Assembly: GCA_016704565.1 (NCBI GenBank)
Contig: JADIZV010000004.1
Span: forward strand, 372,001 to 436,000
Length of the DNA stretch: 64,000 nucleotides
Direction: 5' to 3'
Source of the DNA: Candidatus Phosphoribacter baldrii
GTDB lineage: Bacteria > Actinomycetota > Actinomycetes > Actinomycetales > Dermatophilaceae
Made by a program: the position numbers and the translations under genes. Below are positions 26,034 to 34,445 of the stretch, piece by piece (within the stretch, counting starts at the first letter, position 1; the number at the start of each line of letters is the position of its first letter). The notes under the pieces are model-generated. The model was given only the letters and a program-made list of their open reading frames with translations. It did not search any database and was not told the origin of the DNA.

Positions 26034-27721
26034 CCTGACTTGCGCCACATTCGGCGATTCGGCGTGATCGGTGGGTGTTTGCGCTGGTCAGGGGCCTGTG
26101 GGCGGGTCGGTTGACACACTAAGCGGCCGGTAGGGTCGGCGTCGTGGCGTTCGTGCGGAAGGTGAAGACCGCGTCGGGAGCCACCGCTGTACAGATCGCG
26201 GAGCGGGTCGCAGGGCGGGACAAGGTGCTGGAGCATCTGGGTTCGGCGCACACCGACGCCGAGTTGACCGCGCTGTTGGCGACCGCGCGGAATCGGTTGC
26301 ATCCGGGTCAAGGTGAGCTCGACTTGACCGCAGGTCGGGTTCCCGCCGGGCACGCGGTGATCACCGGGAAGCGTCACGCCCTGCTGTGGCAGGTGTTGAC
26401 CCAGGCGTACGCACGGCTGGGGTTCGACGTGATCAACGACGAGGCGTTCGCGCAGCTGGTACTCGCTCGGATCGTGGAGCCGACGTCCAAGGTCGACTCG
26501 CTACGGGTGCTGGACGAGCTCGGGGTGCAGCACGCCTCACGGCGGACGATGGTCCGCACCTTGACGCGGGCCGGTGCCGGTAAGTACCGGGACCAGGTCG
26601 CCGCTGCGTGCTTCGCCCACGCCGCCACCGCCGGCGACATCAGTCTGTGTCTATACGACGTGACCACCCTGTACTTCGAGGCCGAGAAGGAAGACCAGCT
26701 GCGTAAGGTCGGCTACTCCAAGGAACGCCGCGTCGACCCGCAGGTCGTCGTCGGGCTCCTGGTGGACCGGCACGGGTTCCCGTTGGAGATCGGCTGCTTC
26801 GAAGGTAACAAGGCCGAAACCGCCACGATCCTGCCCATCATCGAGGGCTTCCAGGCCCGACACAGCCTGGAGAGTTTCGTCGTCGTCGCCGACGCGGGGA
26901 TGCTGTCCGGATCAAACTTGAAAGCCCTGGATGAGGCCGGCCTCAAGTTCATCGTCGGTTCCCGCGTCACTAAAGCCCCGGCCGACTTGGCGTCGCACTT
27001 CCGTTGGCACGGCGATGCGTTCACCGACGGGCAGGTCATCGACACCATCACCCCACGCATGGCCACCAAGACCGCCACCGGCATCAACGACCCGGCGACG
27101 CGGGCCGAGCCGGTGTGGGACCCGAGCGTGCATGAGAAGTCCTGGCGGGCGGTGTGGGCCTACTCGGCCAAGAGAGCCGTCCGCGACGGCAAGACGTTGA
27201 CGTTGCAAGAGAACCGGGCCAAGGCCGTCATCGCCGGCGAGAAGACCGCACGCACACCTCGCTTCGTCACCATCACCAACGGCTCCCGCTCCCTGGACGA
27301 GGCATCCCTGACGCGGGCCCGACGACTGGTCGGACTCAAGGGCTACGTCACCAACATCCCCGCGTCGGTGATGCCCGCAGCCGAGGTCCTCGCTGCCTAT
27401 CACGAGCTGTGGCACGTGGAGCAGTCGTTCCGGATGTCCAAGACCGACCTGCGCGCCCGACCGATGTTCCACCACACCCGCGACGCGATCCAAGCCCACC
27501 TCACGATTGTGTTCGCCGCCCTCGCTGTGGCTCGCTACCTGCAAGACACCACCGGGCTGAGCATCAAGAAGATCATCCGGACCCTACGTCCGCTACAGCA
27601 GATCACCGTCCGCATCGCCGGCCACGAACACCTCGCAGCCGACCCAATCACCGAGCCCGCCCAAAAGATCATCGACGCACTCAACCCCCCGGCGCCAACA
27701 CACTAAAGTGGCGCAACTCGG
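26034..27721 (+). mobile_element. IS1634-type insertion sequence, copy 1
   Basis: A 1688-base element. The left end begins CCTGACTTGCGCCACATT and the reverse complement of the right end reads CCGAGTTGCGCCACTTTAG, giving imperfect terminal inverted repeats around the shared TTGCGCCAC. It carries one transposase gene with a 110-base left flank and a 15-base right flank. It inserted between amtB and a small membrane-protein gene and made a 61-base target duplication. Copy 2 at 32292-33979 appears identical. Confidence 0.93.
26144..27706 (+). CDS. IS1634-family transposase (copy 1)
   Basis: A 520-residue DDE transposase from a GTG start. The acidic residues are in LYDVTTLYF, VVVADAGML and the C-terminal YHELWHVEQSFRMSKTDL, which follows the Y-x2-x-x3-E-x6-K pattern of the IS4-like group to which IS1634 belongs. 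TTGACA lies 33 bases before the start and TAGGGT 13 bases before it, with short spacing, so transcription may be near-leaderless. Full length and apparently intact. Confidence 0.93.
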   Translation: MAFVRKVKTASGATAVQIAERVAGRDKVLEHLGSAHTDAELTALLATARNRLHPGQGELDLTAGRVPAGHAVITGKRHALLWQVLTQAYARLGFDVINDEAFAQLVLARIVEPTSKVDSLRVLDELGVQHASRRTMVRTLTRAGAGKYRDQVAAACFAHAATAGDISLCLYDVTTLYFEAEKEDQLRKVGYSKERRVDPQVVVGLLVDRHGFPLEIGCFEGNKAETATILPIIEGFQARHSLESFVVVADAGMLSGSNLKALDEAGLKFIVGSRVTKAPADLASHFRWHGDAFTDGQVIDTITPRMATKTATGINDPATRAEPVWDPSVHEKSWRAVWAYSAKRAVRDGKTLTLQENRAKAVIAGEKTARTPRFVTITNGSRSLDEASLTRARRLVGLKGYVTNIPASVMPAAEVLAAYHELWHVEQSFRMSKTDLRARPMFHHTRDAIQAHLTIVFAALAVARYLQDTTGLSIKKIIRTLRPLQQITVRIAGHEHLAADPITEPAQKIIDALNPPAPTH

Positions 27722-27782
27722 GAGGTATGCCGGTAGGTGGGGTGATCGATTTCCTCCACTTGCCGGCGGAAGGACGTTTCGA
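27722..27782. repeat. 61-bp target duplication, right copy (IS copy 1)
   Basis: Exact repeat of 25973-26033, directly abutting the IS right end. The unduplicated sequence GAGCCCACACTGG follows. Confidence 0.92.
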
Positions 27783-27823
27783 GAGCCCACACTGGCGTAC
27801 GAGACAACGTCTAGGAGGAAATC

Positions 27824-28174
27824 GTGCGTAGCCCCAGTCTGTGGATCGAGATCGGCCTGCTCTTCGGTTCGGTGTTACTCGGAGTCATGGGAGTGATTGC
27901 CGCCGGGTTGTTGGGATTGGCACTCAAGCGTGCCCAACAAGTGGGCAAGGCGTGGTCGCAGGACGGCGCAGTGTGGATGCTCGTGGTTGCTGGGCTCGTG
28001 GTTGGTATCATGGCAGTTTCGTCGTTCGCCGAGACCAAGCGAACCTGCGATGCGCTCAAGAGTGAGATCAACCTGTCAGCGGCCATTGCAGGAATGCTTG
28101 GTCAGACGCAACCGGTTACTAAAGCCCAACTGGACTACTTTGACAAGGGATGCAGCCGATTCCCATTCGGCTAG
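27824..28174 (+). CDS. Small two-helix membrane protein, unknown
   Basis: 116 residues from a GTG start with an excellent ribosome binding site (AGGAGG six bases upstream). Two membrane helices (IGLLFGSVLLGVMGVIAAGL and AVWMLVVAGLVVGIMAV) are joined by a basic loop. A C-terminal outside tail of about 50 residues holds two Cys (KRTCDAL, KGCSRF). No family is recognised. Before IS copy 1 inserted it would have been divergent from amtB with a short shared promoter region. Confidence 0.65.
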   Translation: MRSPSLWIEIGLLFGSVLLGVMGVIAAGLLGLALKRAQQVGKAWSQDGAVWMLVVAGLVVGIMAVSSFAETKRTCDALKSEINLSAAIAGMLGQTQPVTKAQLDYFDKGCSRFPFG

Positions 28175-28242
28175 ACGGACGCGAGCACCGCAGGGTATGC
28201 CGCCCGCCCACCTCCCGACCGCGACGCCAGACGGGTGCCCCG

Positions 28243-29451
28243 TCAGTCCAGGAGCGCGTCGACGAACGCGGCCGGGTCGAACGGCGCGAGGTCGTCCGGT
28301 CCCTCACCCAGCCCGACGAGCTTGACCGGGACGCCGAGCTTGCGCTGCACGGCCACGACAATGCCGCCTTTGGCGGTCCCGTCGAGCTTGGTCAGGACGA
28401 TGCCGGTGACGTCGACGACGTCGGCGAACACGCGAGCCTGCTCGAGCCCGTTCTGGCCGGTGGTTGCATCGAGGACGAGCAGCACCTCGTCGATGGGGCT
28501 GCGCTTCTCAATGACCCGCTTGACCTTGCCGAGCTCGTCCATGAGGTTGGTCTTGTTGTGCAGGCGTCCGGCGGTGTCGATGAGCACGACGTCGGCCTCC
28601 ATCTCGGCCGCCGCCTTGACCGCGTCGAAGGCGACTGCGGCCGGGTCGGCCCCCTCGCGCTCGGAGCGGATCGTGGGCACGCCCACCCGGTCGCCCCAGG
28701 TCGCCAGCTGGTCGGCGGCCGCGGCCCGGAAGGTGTCGGCCGCGCCGAGGACGACGTCGCGGTCCTCCGCGACGAGGACCCGGGCGAGCTTGCCGACCGT
28801 CGTCGTCTTGCCGGTGCCGTTGACGCCGACGACGAGGATAACGGCCGGGCGGTCCCCCACTCGCGTGGAGGCGACGCGCCGGTCCATTGTCGGGTCGACC
28901 AGCCGCAGGAGGTCTTCGCGCAGCCACCCGCGGACAACCGACTCATCCGTGGTCCCCTCGACCTTGACCTTGGTCTTGAGCGACTCGACGAGCTCGGTCG
29001 TCGCCTCGACGCCGAGGTCCGCGGTGAGCAGGGTGTCCTCGACGTCCTCCCAGGCGGCCTCATCGAGCCCACCGCGGGACAGCAGCGCGAGCAGCCCCTT
29101 GCCGATGGCGGAGTTGCTGCGGGCCAGGCGGGCGCGCAGCCGCGCCAACCGCCCTCGGGCGCTCTCGGGCTTCTCGTATGCCGGTGGCTCCAGATCCGGC
29201 AGCGCCGGCGCCTCGGCGCCCGGCGTCGTGGTGACCGGGCCCCCGGGCAGGGTGGCCACACTGCCGCCCCCGTCGTCCGCTCCCCCGGCAGCCCCCGGTC
29301 GACCGGCACCGCCGGGACGAGTCGGAGTCGTCCGGGCAGGGATCGACGGAGCCTTCCCCCGGCGGCCGCGCAGCAGCCCGACAACCAGGCCGACACCGAT
29401 GACGGCGATGGCGACGACAAGAGCAATGACCTGCCACAGCTGATCGAGCAT
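28243..29451 (-). CDS. ftsY: SRP receptor FtsY
   Basis: 402 residues. One N-terminal membrane helix (VIALVVAIAVIGVGLVVGLL), typical of actinobacterial FtsY, is followed by a Pro/Gly/Ala-rich linker and then the NG domain: VVGVNGTGKTTTVGKLA, LGAADTFRAAA, VLIDTAGRL and LTKLDGTAKGG. It docks SRP-ribosome complexes at the membrane. It is flanked at a distance by two IS copies in direct orientation. A small hairpin (28230-28244) sits at its stop codon. Confidence 0.96.
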   Translation of the reverse strand: MLDQLWQVIALVVAIAVIGVGLVVGLLRGRRGKAPSIPARTTPTRPGGAGRPGAAGGADDGGGSVATLPGGPVTTTPGAEAPALPDLEPPAYEKPESARGRLARLRARLARSNSAIGKGLLALLSRGGLDEAAWEDVEDTLLTADLGVEATTELVESLKTKVKVEGTTDESVVRGWLREDLLRLVDPTMDRRVASTRVGDRPAVILVVGVNGTGKTTTVGKLARVLVAEDRDVVLGAADTFRAAAADQLATWGDRVGVPTIRSEREGADPAAVAFDAVKAAAEMEADVVLIDTAGRLHNKTNLMDELGKVKRVIEKRSPIDEVLLVLDATTGQNGLEQARVFADVVDVTGIVLTKLDGTAKGGIVVAVQRKLGVPVKLVGLGEGPDDLAPFDPAAFVDALLD

Positions 29452-29538
29452 GCCTACATCCTCACACGTCGGTCGGACCCACGTCCGGCCCGTCCGACCG
29501 TCGTCGGGGCACCCGCAAGCCGCCCGACCGCCACGCTC

Positions 29539-30291
29539 TCAGGTCGCCACCCACAGGCAGAACGGGTGTCCCGCCGGGTCCAGCAGCACCCGCACATCGT
29601 CCTGCGGCTGGTATGCCGCGAGCGTCGCTCCGAGCTTGACCGCCCGGTCCACGGCTGCCGTCAGATCGCCATCCACCCGGATCTCGAGATGCGCCTGCAT
29701 CTGTTGGGCGTGCTCCGTCTGCGGCCAGACCGGTGGTCGATGGGTGGGCTCGTGCTGCACGGACAGAGCCACCGAGCCGTCCGACGCGGCGAGGTAGTGC
29801 CAGTCGGGGTCGTCCTCGTGCACGGCATACCCGAGGAGCCTGGCGTAGAAGCGCGACAGACCTGGGACGTCGGCGGCCGAGAGGTTGACGGTGGAGACGC
29901 GCAGCCGCGGGGGCGCACCAGCGGGCGGCGGGACCCACCCGCACCGGACCCGGTTGCCGTCGGGATCGACCAGGTGCACCTCGCGGGCCCACGGCGCCTC
30001 GCTCACCTCGACCTCGAACTCAGCGGCAATCCGGTCGATGTCCGGCAGGTAGAGATAGACCAACGACGGCCCTCGCGCATCGCCAGCGTGCTCGGACAGG
30101 TGGATGAGGGCATCGTCGCGGCGCAGCCCGACATAGAGCGGCAGGTGCGGCTCGAACCGGTGCTCGAACTCGACGGCGAAACCGAGCCGAGTCCACCAGG
30201 AGACTGCCGCGGCGGCGTCCCTGACCCGCAGCACCGGGGCTGTGGTGGCGCGGATCAGAACACCTCGACGCGGTCGGCGGGGTCGAGCCAC
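29539..30291 (-). CDS. Two-domain VOC family protein
   Basis: About 250 residues comprising two VOC modules: TTAPVLRVRDAAAAVSWWTRL to EVHLVDPDGNRVRCGW, then RVSTVNLSAADVPGLSRFYARLLGY to LLDPAGHPFCLWV. The start is uncertain: there is no ATG before the first domain. GTG at 30291, overlapping the M13 peptidase gene, has GAAGG upstream; GTG at 30234 would clip the first strand. Function unknown; single metal-site residues are not obvious in module 1. Confidence 0.7.
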   Translation of the reverse strand: MARPRRPRRGVLIRATTAPVLRVRDAAAAVSWWTRLGFAVEFEHRFEPHLPLYVGLRRDDALIHLSEHAGDARGPSLVYLYLPDIDRIAAEFEVEVSEAPWAREVHLVDPDGNRVRCGWVPPPAGAPPRLRVSTVNLSAADVPGLSRFYARLLGYAVHEDDPDWHYLAASDGSVALSVQHEPTHRPPVWPQTEHAQQMQAHLEIRVDGDLTAAVDRAVKLGATLAAYQPQDDVRVLLDPAGHPFCLWVAT

Positions 30292-32201
30292 ATCCCGTCG
30301 CCTTCGCGCACCCCGAACGCCTCGACGAACGCGCCGATGTTGCGCACGACGTTGCCGCGGTGCTCCGGCGGCGAGTGCGGGTCGACGGCGAGCAACATGA
30401 CCGCGGTCTCCTCGCGCGCCTTGCCGCACCACACCTGAGCCCAGCCGAGGAAGAACCGCTGGTCGCCAGTCAGTCCGTCGAGCACCGGCGGCTCCTGGTC
30501 GCCGCAGGCAATCCGGTATGCCGCGTGCCCCACTCCCAGCCCAGCCAAGTCACCGAGGTTCTCCCCGACGGTGAGAGCACCGTTGACGGTCCGACCCGGA
30601 GCAGCCCGAGGCTCGAGCCGGTCGAACTGGGCGATGAGTTTGGCACCGAGGGCGTCGAAGGCCGCCCGGTCGGAGTCGGTCCACCAGTTGCGCAGGGTGC
30701 CGTCCCCGTCGTATTGGCTGCCCTGATCGTCAAACCCGTGCCCGACCTCGTGCCCGATGACCGCCCCGATGCCGCCGTAGTTGACCGCGTCGTCGGCCTC
30801 GACGTCGAAGAACGGCGGCTGCAGGATGGCGGCCGGGAAGACGATCTCGTTGAGTCCGGGGTTGTAGTAGGCGTTGACCGTCTGCGGGCTCATGAACCAC
30901 TCGCCGCGGTCGACCGGCTGCCCCAGCTTGGCCAGGTTGCGGTCGGTCTCGAACGCGTTGGCCGCAGAAACATCGGCGAGCAGGTCGCCGCTGAGGACCA
31001 GCCCGCTGTAGTCCCGCCACGTGTCGGGATAACCCACCTTCGGAGTGAACCGCTCGAGCTTGGCCAGCGCCTGGGCCTTGGTGCCCTCACTCATCCACTG
31101 CCGCGTAGCGAACGACCGCCGGAACGCCTCGACAAGGTTGTCGACGAGCTCGCTCATTCGGGCCTTGGCCGCGGGCGGGAAGTGCCGGTCGACATACAGC
31201 TCGCCCAGCGCGTCGCCGAGCAGCCGGTCGATCAGCTCGACGCCACGCTTCCAGCGCTCGCGCAGCGCGGGCGTGCCCGACAGGGTCCGTCCGTAGAAGT
31301 CGAAGTTCTCCTGCACGAACTCGCTCGGCAGGAACGGTGCCGCACCGTGGATGACGTGCCAGCCCAACCAGTCCTTCCACGTGTCGATCGGCTCGTCGGC
31401 CAGTGCCGCCGACAGGGCCGTGACGTAGTCCGGCTGCCGCACCACCACCTCGCCGAGCGCTCCCGGGGAACCCAGCGCGGCGGCATACCCGTCCCAATTG
31501 ACGTGCGGCGCAAGCGAGGTGAGGTCCGCGGCGGTGAGCAGGTGGTAGGTCGCCACCGGGTCGCGGTCGGCCACCTTGTCCAGGTGCCCCGCGGCGAGGC
31601 GGGTCTCCAGGGCCATGATGCGCGCGGCCGCCGCCTCGGGGTCGGGCCGTCCCGCGAGGGCGAGCATCGCGGCCACATGCTTCTCGTATACCGCCCGCGT
31701 CTCGGCATAGCGCTCCTCGCGGTAGTAGGACTCGTCGGGCAGGCCGAGGCCGCCTTGGTGCAGGTAGGTGACGTAGCGGCTGGAGTCGCGGTCGTCGGTG
31801 TTGACGAAGTGGTGGATGGCACCGCCCAGCCCGATCCGCTCCAGGCGCCCGGTGAGGGCGACGAGGGTGGCGGCATCGGTGACGCCGTCGACCTGGGCGA
31901 GCAGGTCGGCGACACCGCTTAGACCTGCGGCCTGGACGGCGGACTCGTCCATGAAGGCGCCATAGAGCCGGGCGACCCGGCCTCGTGAGGTGTCGGCGGG
32001 GGCGTTGGCAGCGACCGCCTCGTCGAGGATGTCGCGCAGGTGATGCTCGGCTTGCTCGCGCAGGCGGTCGAACGTGCCATAGCGGCCCCGGTCGGCCGGG
32101 ATCTCGGTCTGGGCGAGCCAGGTGCCGTTGGTGTAGCCGAACAGGTCGTCCTGGGGGCGGATCGACGGGTCAAGGTTGGCGAGGATGATGCCGGACGTCA
32201 T
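30255..32201 (-). CDS. M13 family (neprilysin-type) metallopeptidase
   Basis: 648 residues from MTSGIILANLDPSIRPQDDL; ATG at 32210 or GTG/ATG at 32231 are alternatives. DDLFGYTNGTWL is the typical M13 N-terminal segment. VIGHEVGHGFDDQGSQYD contains HExxH, and VGENLGDLAG holds the third zinc ligand Glu and the supporting Asp. There is no signal peptide or membrane helix, so it acts in the cytoplasm. The first 117 codons, the start and 60-90 bases upstream fall in the 440-base duplication made by IS copy 2, so this copy stays intact although the IS interrupted the locus. Confidence 0.93.
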   Translation of the reverse strand: MTSGIILANLDPSIRPQDDLFGYTNGTWLAQTEIPADRGRYGTFDRLREQAEHHLRDILDEAVAANAPADTSRGRVARLYGAFMDESAVQAAGLSGVADLLAQVDGVTDAATLVALTGRLERIGLGGAIHHFVNTDDRDSSRYVTYLHQGGLGLPDESYYREERYAETRAVYEKHVAAMLALAGRPDPEAAAARIMALETRLAAGHLDKVADRDPVATYHLLTAADLTSLAPHVNWDGYAAALGSPGALGEVVVRQPDYVTALSAALADEPIDTWKDWLGWHVIHGAAPFLPSEFVQENFDFYGRTLSGTPALRERWKRGVELIDRLLGDALGELYVDRHFPPAAKARMSELVDNLVEAFRRSFATRQWMSEGTKAQALAKLERFTPKVGYPDTWRDYSGLVLSGDLLADVSAANAFETDRNLAKLGQPVDRGEWFMSPQTVNAYYNPGLNEIVFPAAILQPPFFDVEADDAVNYGGIGAVIGHEVGHGFDDQGSQYDGDGTLRNWWTDSDRAAFDALGAKLIAQFDRLEPRAAPGRTVNGALTVGENLGDLAGLGVGHAAYRIACGDQEPPVLDGLTGDQRFFLGWAQVWCGKAREETAVMLLAVDPHSPPEHRGNVVRNIGAFVEAFGVREGDGMWLDPADRVEVF

Positions 32202-32291
32202 GCCCGACATCCCATCACACTGGGCCCACACCCACGGCCTCCTCCGCCGGGTCGAGGTATTCCGCCATCACCTGGCGACGGCCGAATACCT
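31852..32291. repeat. 440-bp target duplication, left copy (IS copy 2)
   Basis: 440 bases ending at the IS left end are repeated at 33980-34419 beyond the IS right end. I matched both edges and the lines between by eye and found no difference. The duplicated part spans codons 1 to about 117 of the M13 peptidase gene, its upstream region and most of a large hairpin. Confidence 0.93.
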
Positions 32292-33979
32292 CCTGACTTG
32301 CGCCACATTCGGCGATTCGGCGTGATCGGTGGGTGTTTGCGCTGGTCAGGGGCCTGTGGGCGGGTCGGTTGACACACTAAGCGGCCGGTAGGGTCGGCGT
32401 CGTGGCGTTCGTGCGGAAGGTGAAGACCGCGTCGGGAGCCACCGCTGTACAGATCGCGGAGCGGGTCGCAGGGCGGGACAAGGTGCTGGAGCATCTGGGT
32501 TCGGCGCACACCGACGCCGAGTTGACCGCGCTGTTGGCGACCGCGCGGAATCGGTTGCATCCGGGTCAAGGTGAGCTCGACTTGACCGCAGGTCGGGTTC
32601 CCGCCGGGCACGCGGTGATCACCGGGAAGCGTCACGCCCTGCTGTGGCAGGTGTTGACCCAGGCGTACGCACGGCTGGGGTTCGACGTGATCAACGACGA
32701 GGCGTTCGCGCAGCTGGTACTCGCTCGGATCGTGGAGCCGACGTCCAAGGTCGACTCGCTACGGGTGCTGGACGAGCTCGGGGTGCAGCACGCCTCACGG
32801 CGGACGATGGTCCGCACCTTGACGCGGGCCGGTGCCGGTAAGTACCGGGACCAGGTCGCCGCTGCGTGCTTCGCCCACGCCGCCACCGCCGGCGACATCA
32901 GTCTGTGTCTATACGACGTGACCACCCTGTACTTCGAGGCCGAGAAGGAAGACCAGCTGCGTAAGGTCGGCTACTCCAAGGAACGCCGCGTCGACCCGCA
33001 GGTCGTCGTCGGGCTCCTGGTGGACCGGCACGGGTTCCCGTTGGAGATCGGCTGCTTCGAAGGTAACAAGGCCGAAACCGCCACGATCCTGCCCATCATC
33101 GAGGGCTTCCAGGCCCGACACAGCCTGGAGAGTTTCGTCGTCGTCGCCGACGCGGGGATGCTGTCCGGATCAAACTTGAAAGCCCTGGATGAGGCCGGCC
33201 TCAAGTTCATCGTCGGTTCCCGCGTCACTAAAGCCCCGGCCGACTTGGCGTCGCACTTCCGTTGGCACGGCGATGCGTTCACCGACGGGCAGGTCATCGA
33301 CACCATCACCCCACGCATGGCCACCAAGACCGCCACCGGCATCAACGACCCGGCGACGCGGGCCGAGCCGGTGTGGGACCCGAGCGTGCATGAGAAGTCC
33401 TGGCGGGCGGTGTGGGCCTACTCGGCCAAGAGAGCCGTCCGCGACGGCAAGACGTTGACGTTGCAAGAGAACCGGGCCAAGGCCGTCATCGCCGGCGAGA
33501 AGACCGCACGCACACCTCGCTTCGTCACCATCACCAACGGCTCCCGCTCCCTGGACGAGGCATCCCTGACGCGGGCCCGACGACTGGTCGGACTCAAGGG
33601 CTACGTCACCAACATCCCCGCGTCGGTGATGCCCGCAGCCGAGGTCCTCGCTGCCTATCACGAGCTGTGGCACGTGGAGCAGTCGTTCCGGATGTCCAAG
33701 ACCGACCTGCGCGCCCGACCGATGTTCCACCACACCCGCGACGCGATCCAAGCCCACCTCACGATTGTGTTCGCCGCCCTCGCTGTGGCTCGCTACCTGC
33801 AAGACACCACCGGGCTGAGCATCAAGAAGATCATCCGGACCCTACGTCCGCTACAGCAGATCACCGTCCGCATCGCCGGCCACGAACACCTCGCAGCCGA
33901 CCCAATCACCGAGCCCGCCCAAAAGATCATCGACGCACTCAACCCCCCGGCGCCAACACACTAAAGTGGCGCAACTCGG
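32292..33979 (+). mobile_element. IS1634-type insertion sequence, copy 2
   Basis: 1688 bases, with the same length, ends and coding content as copy 1 and in the same orientation. All translated frames of the two copies agree, so they are identical or nearly so, implying a recent transposition. The 440-base target duplication is extreme for most IS families. Long, variable duplications have been reported for IS1634 and IS1549, which fits the transposase assignment. Confidence 0.94.
32402..33964 (+). CDS. IS1634-family transposase (copy 2)
   Basis: 520 residues, identical in translation to the copy-1 transposase, including LYDVTTLYF, VVVADAGML and the YHELWHVEQSFRMSK motif. Start GTG, 110 bases from the IS left end. 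The element lies just upstream of the M13 peptidase gene and reads away from it. Confidence 0.93.
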   Translation: MAFVRKVKTASGATAVQIAERVAGRDKVLEHLGSAHTDAELTALLATARNRLHPGQGELDLTAGRVPAGHAVITGKRHALLWQVLTQAYARLGFDVINDEAFAQLVLARIVEPTSKVDSLRVLDELGVQHASRRTMVRTLTRAGAGKYRDQVAAACFAHAATAGDISLCLYDVTTLYFEAEKEDQLRKVGYSKERRVDPQVVVGLLVDRHGFPLEIGCFEGNKAETATILPIIEGFQARHSLESFVVVADAGMLSGSNLKALDEAGLKFIVGSRVTKAPADLASHFRWHGDAFTDGQVIDTITPRMATKTATGINDPATRAEPVWDPSVHEKSWRAVWAYSAKRAVRDGKTLTLQENRAKAVIAGEKTARTPRFVTITNGSRSLDEASLTRARRLVGLKGYVTNIPASVMPAAEVLAAYHELWHVEQSFRMSKTDLRARPMFHHTRDAIQAHLTIVFAALAVARYLQDTTGLSIKKIIRTLRPLQQITVRIAGHEHLAADPITEPAQKIIDALNPPAPTH

Positions 33980-34419
33980 GTGAGGGCGACGAGGGTGGCG
34001 GCATCGGTGACGCCGTCGACCTGGGCGAGCAGGTCGGCGACACCGCTTAGACCTGCGGCCTGGACGGCGGACTCGTCCATGAAGGCGCCATAGAGCCGGG
34101 CGACCCGGCCTCGTGAGGTGTCGGCGGGGGCGTTGGCAGCGACCGCCTCGTCGAGGATGTCGCGCAGGTGATGCTCGGCTTGCTCGCGCAGGCGGTCGAA
34201 CGTGCCATAGCGGCCCCGGTCGGCCGGGATCTCGGTCTGGGCGAGCCAGGTGCCGTTGGTGTAGCCGAACAGGTCGTCCTGGGGGCGGATCGACGGGTCA
34301 AGGTTGGCGAGGATGATGCCGGACGTCATGCCCGACATCCCATCACACTGGGCCCACACCCACGGCCTCCTCCGCCGGGTCGAGGTATTCCGCCATCACC
34401 TGGCGACGGCCGAATACCT
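33980..34419. repeat. 440-bp target duplication, right copy (IS copy 2)
   Basis: Repeat of 31852-32291. The right edge continues into the rest of the original hairpin (to 34430), which shows that this side keeps the ancestral upstream junction while the left side keeps the ancestral coding junction. Confidence 0.93.
33981..34329 (-). pseudogene. Truncated duplicate of M13 peptidase N-terminus
   Basis: About 117 codons identical to the start of the intact M13 gene, then the frame enters the IS end and stops at 33961 after VAPL. It lacks the whole catalytic region, so it is non-functional debris from the IS-generated duplication. It still has the original upstream sequence, and may be transcribed from the native promoter. 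Confidence 0.9.
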
Positions 34420-34430
34420 CGACCCGGCGG
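34372..34430. terminator. Large hairpin downstream of the monooxygenase gene
   Basis: Arms 34372-34390 and 34412-34430 are perfect 19-base reverse complements. The 21-base loop itself contains CGCCA/TGGCG, so a longer stem is possible. It lies 16 bases past the monooxygenase stop and just upstream of the peptidase gene, fitting a terminator without a U-tract. IS copy 2 inserted within the right arm of this structure. Confidence 0.65.
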
Positions 34431-34445
34431 TGGGCTGGCGCAGCC

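Noticed and set aside
28150..30438. A 762-residue rightward open frame opposite ftsY and the VOC gene
   Set aside because: Lies across two genes of the opposite strand and has no domain-like pattern; a by-product of high G+C.
26034..33979. Composite transposon bounded by the two IS copies
   Set aside because: Each copy has its own distinct target duplication (61 and 440 bases), and the interior is resident core DNA such as ftsY, so the copies inserted independently.
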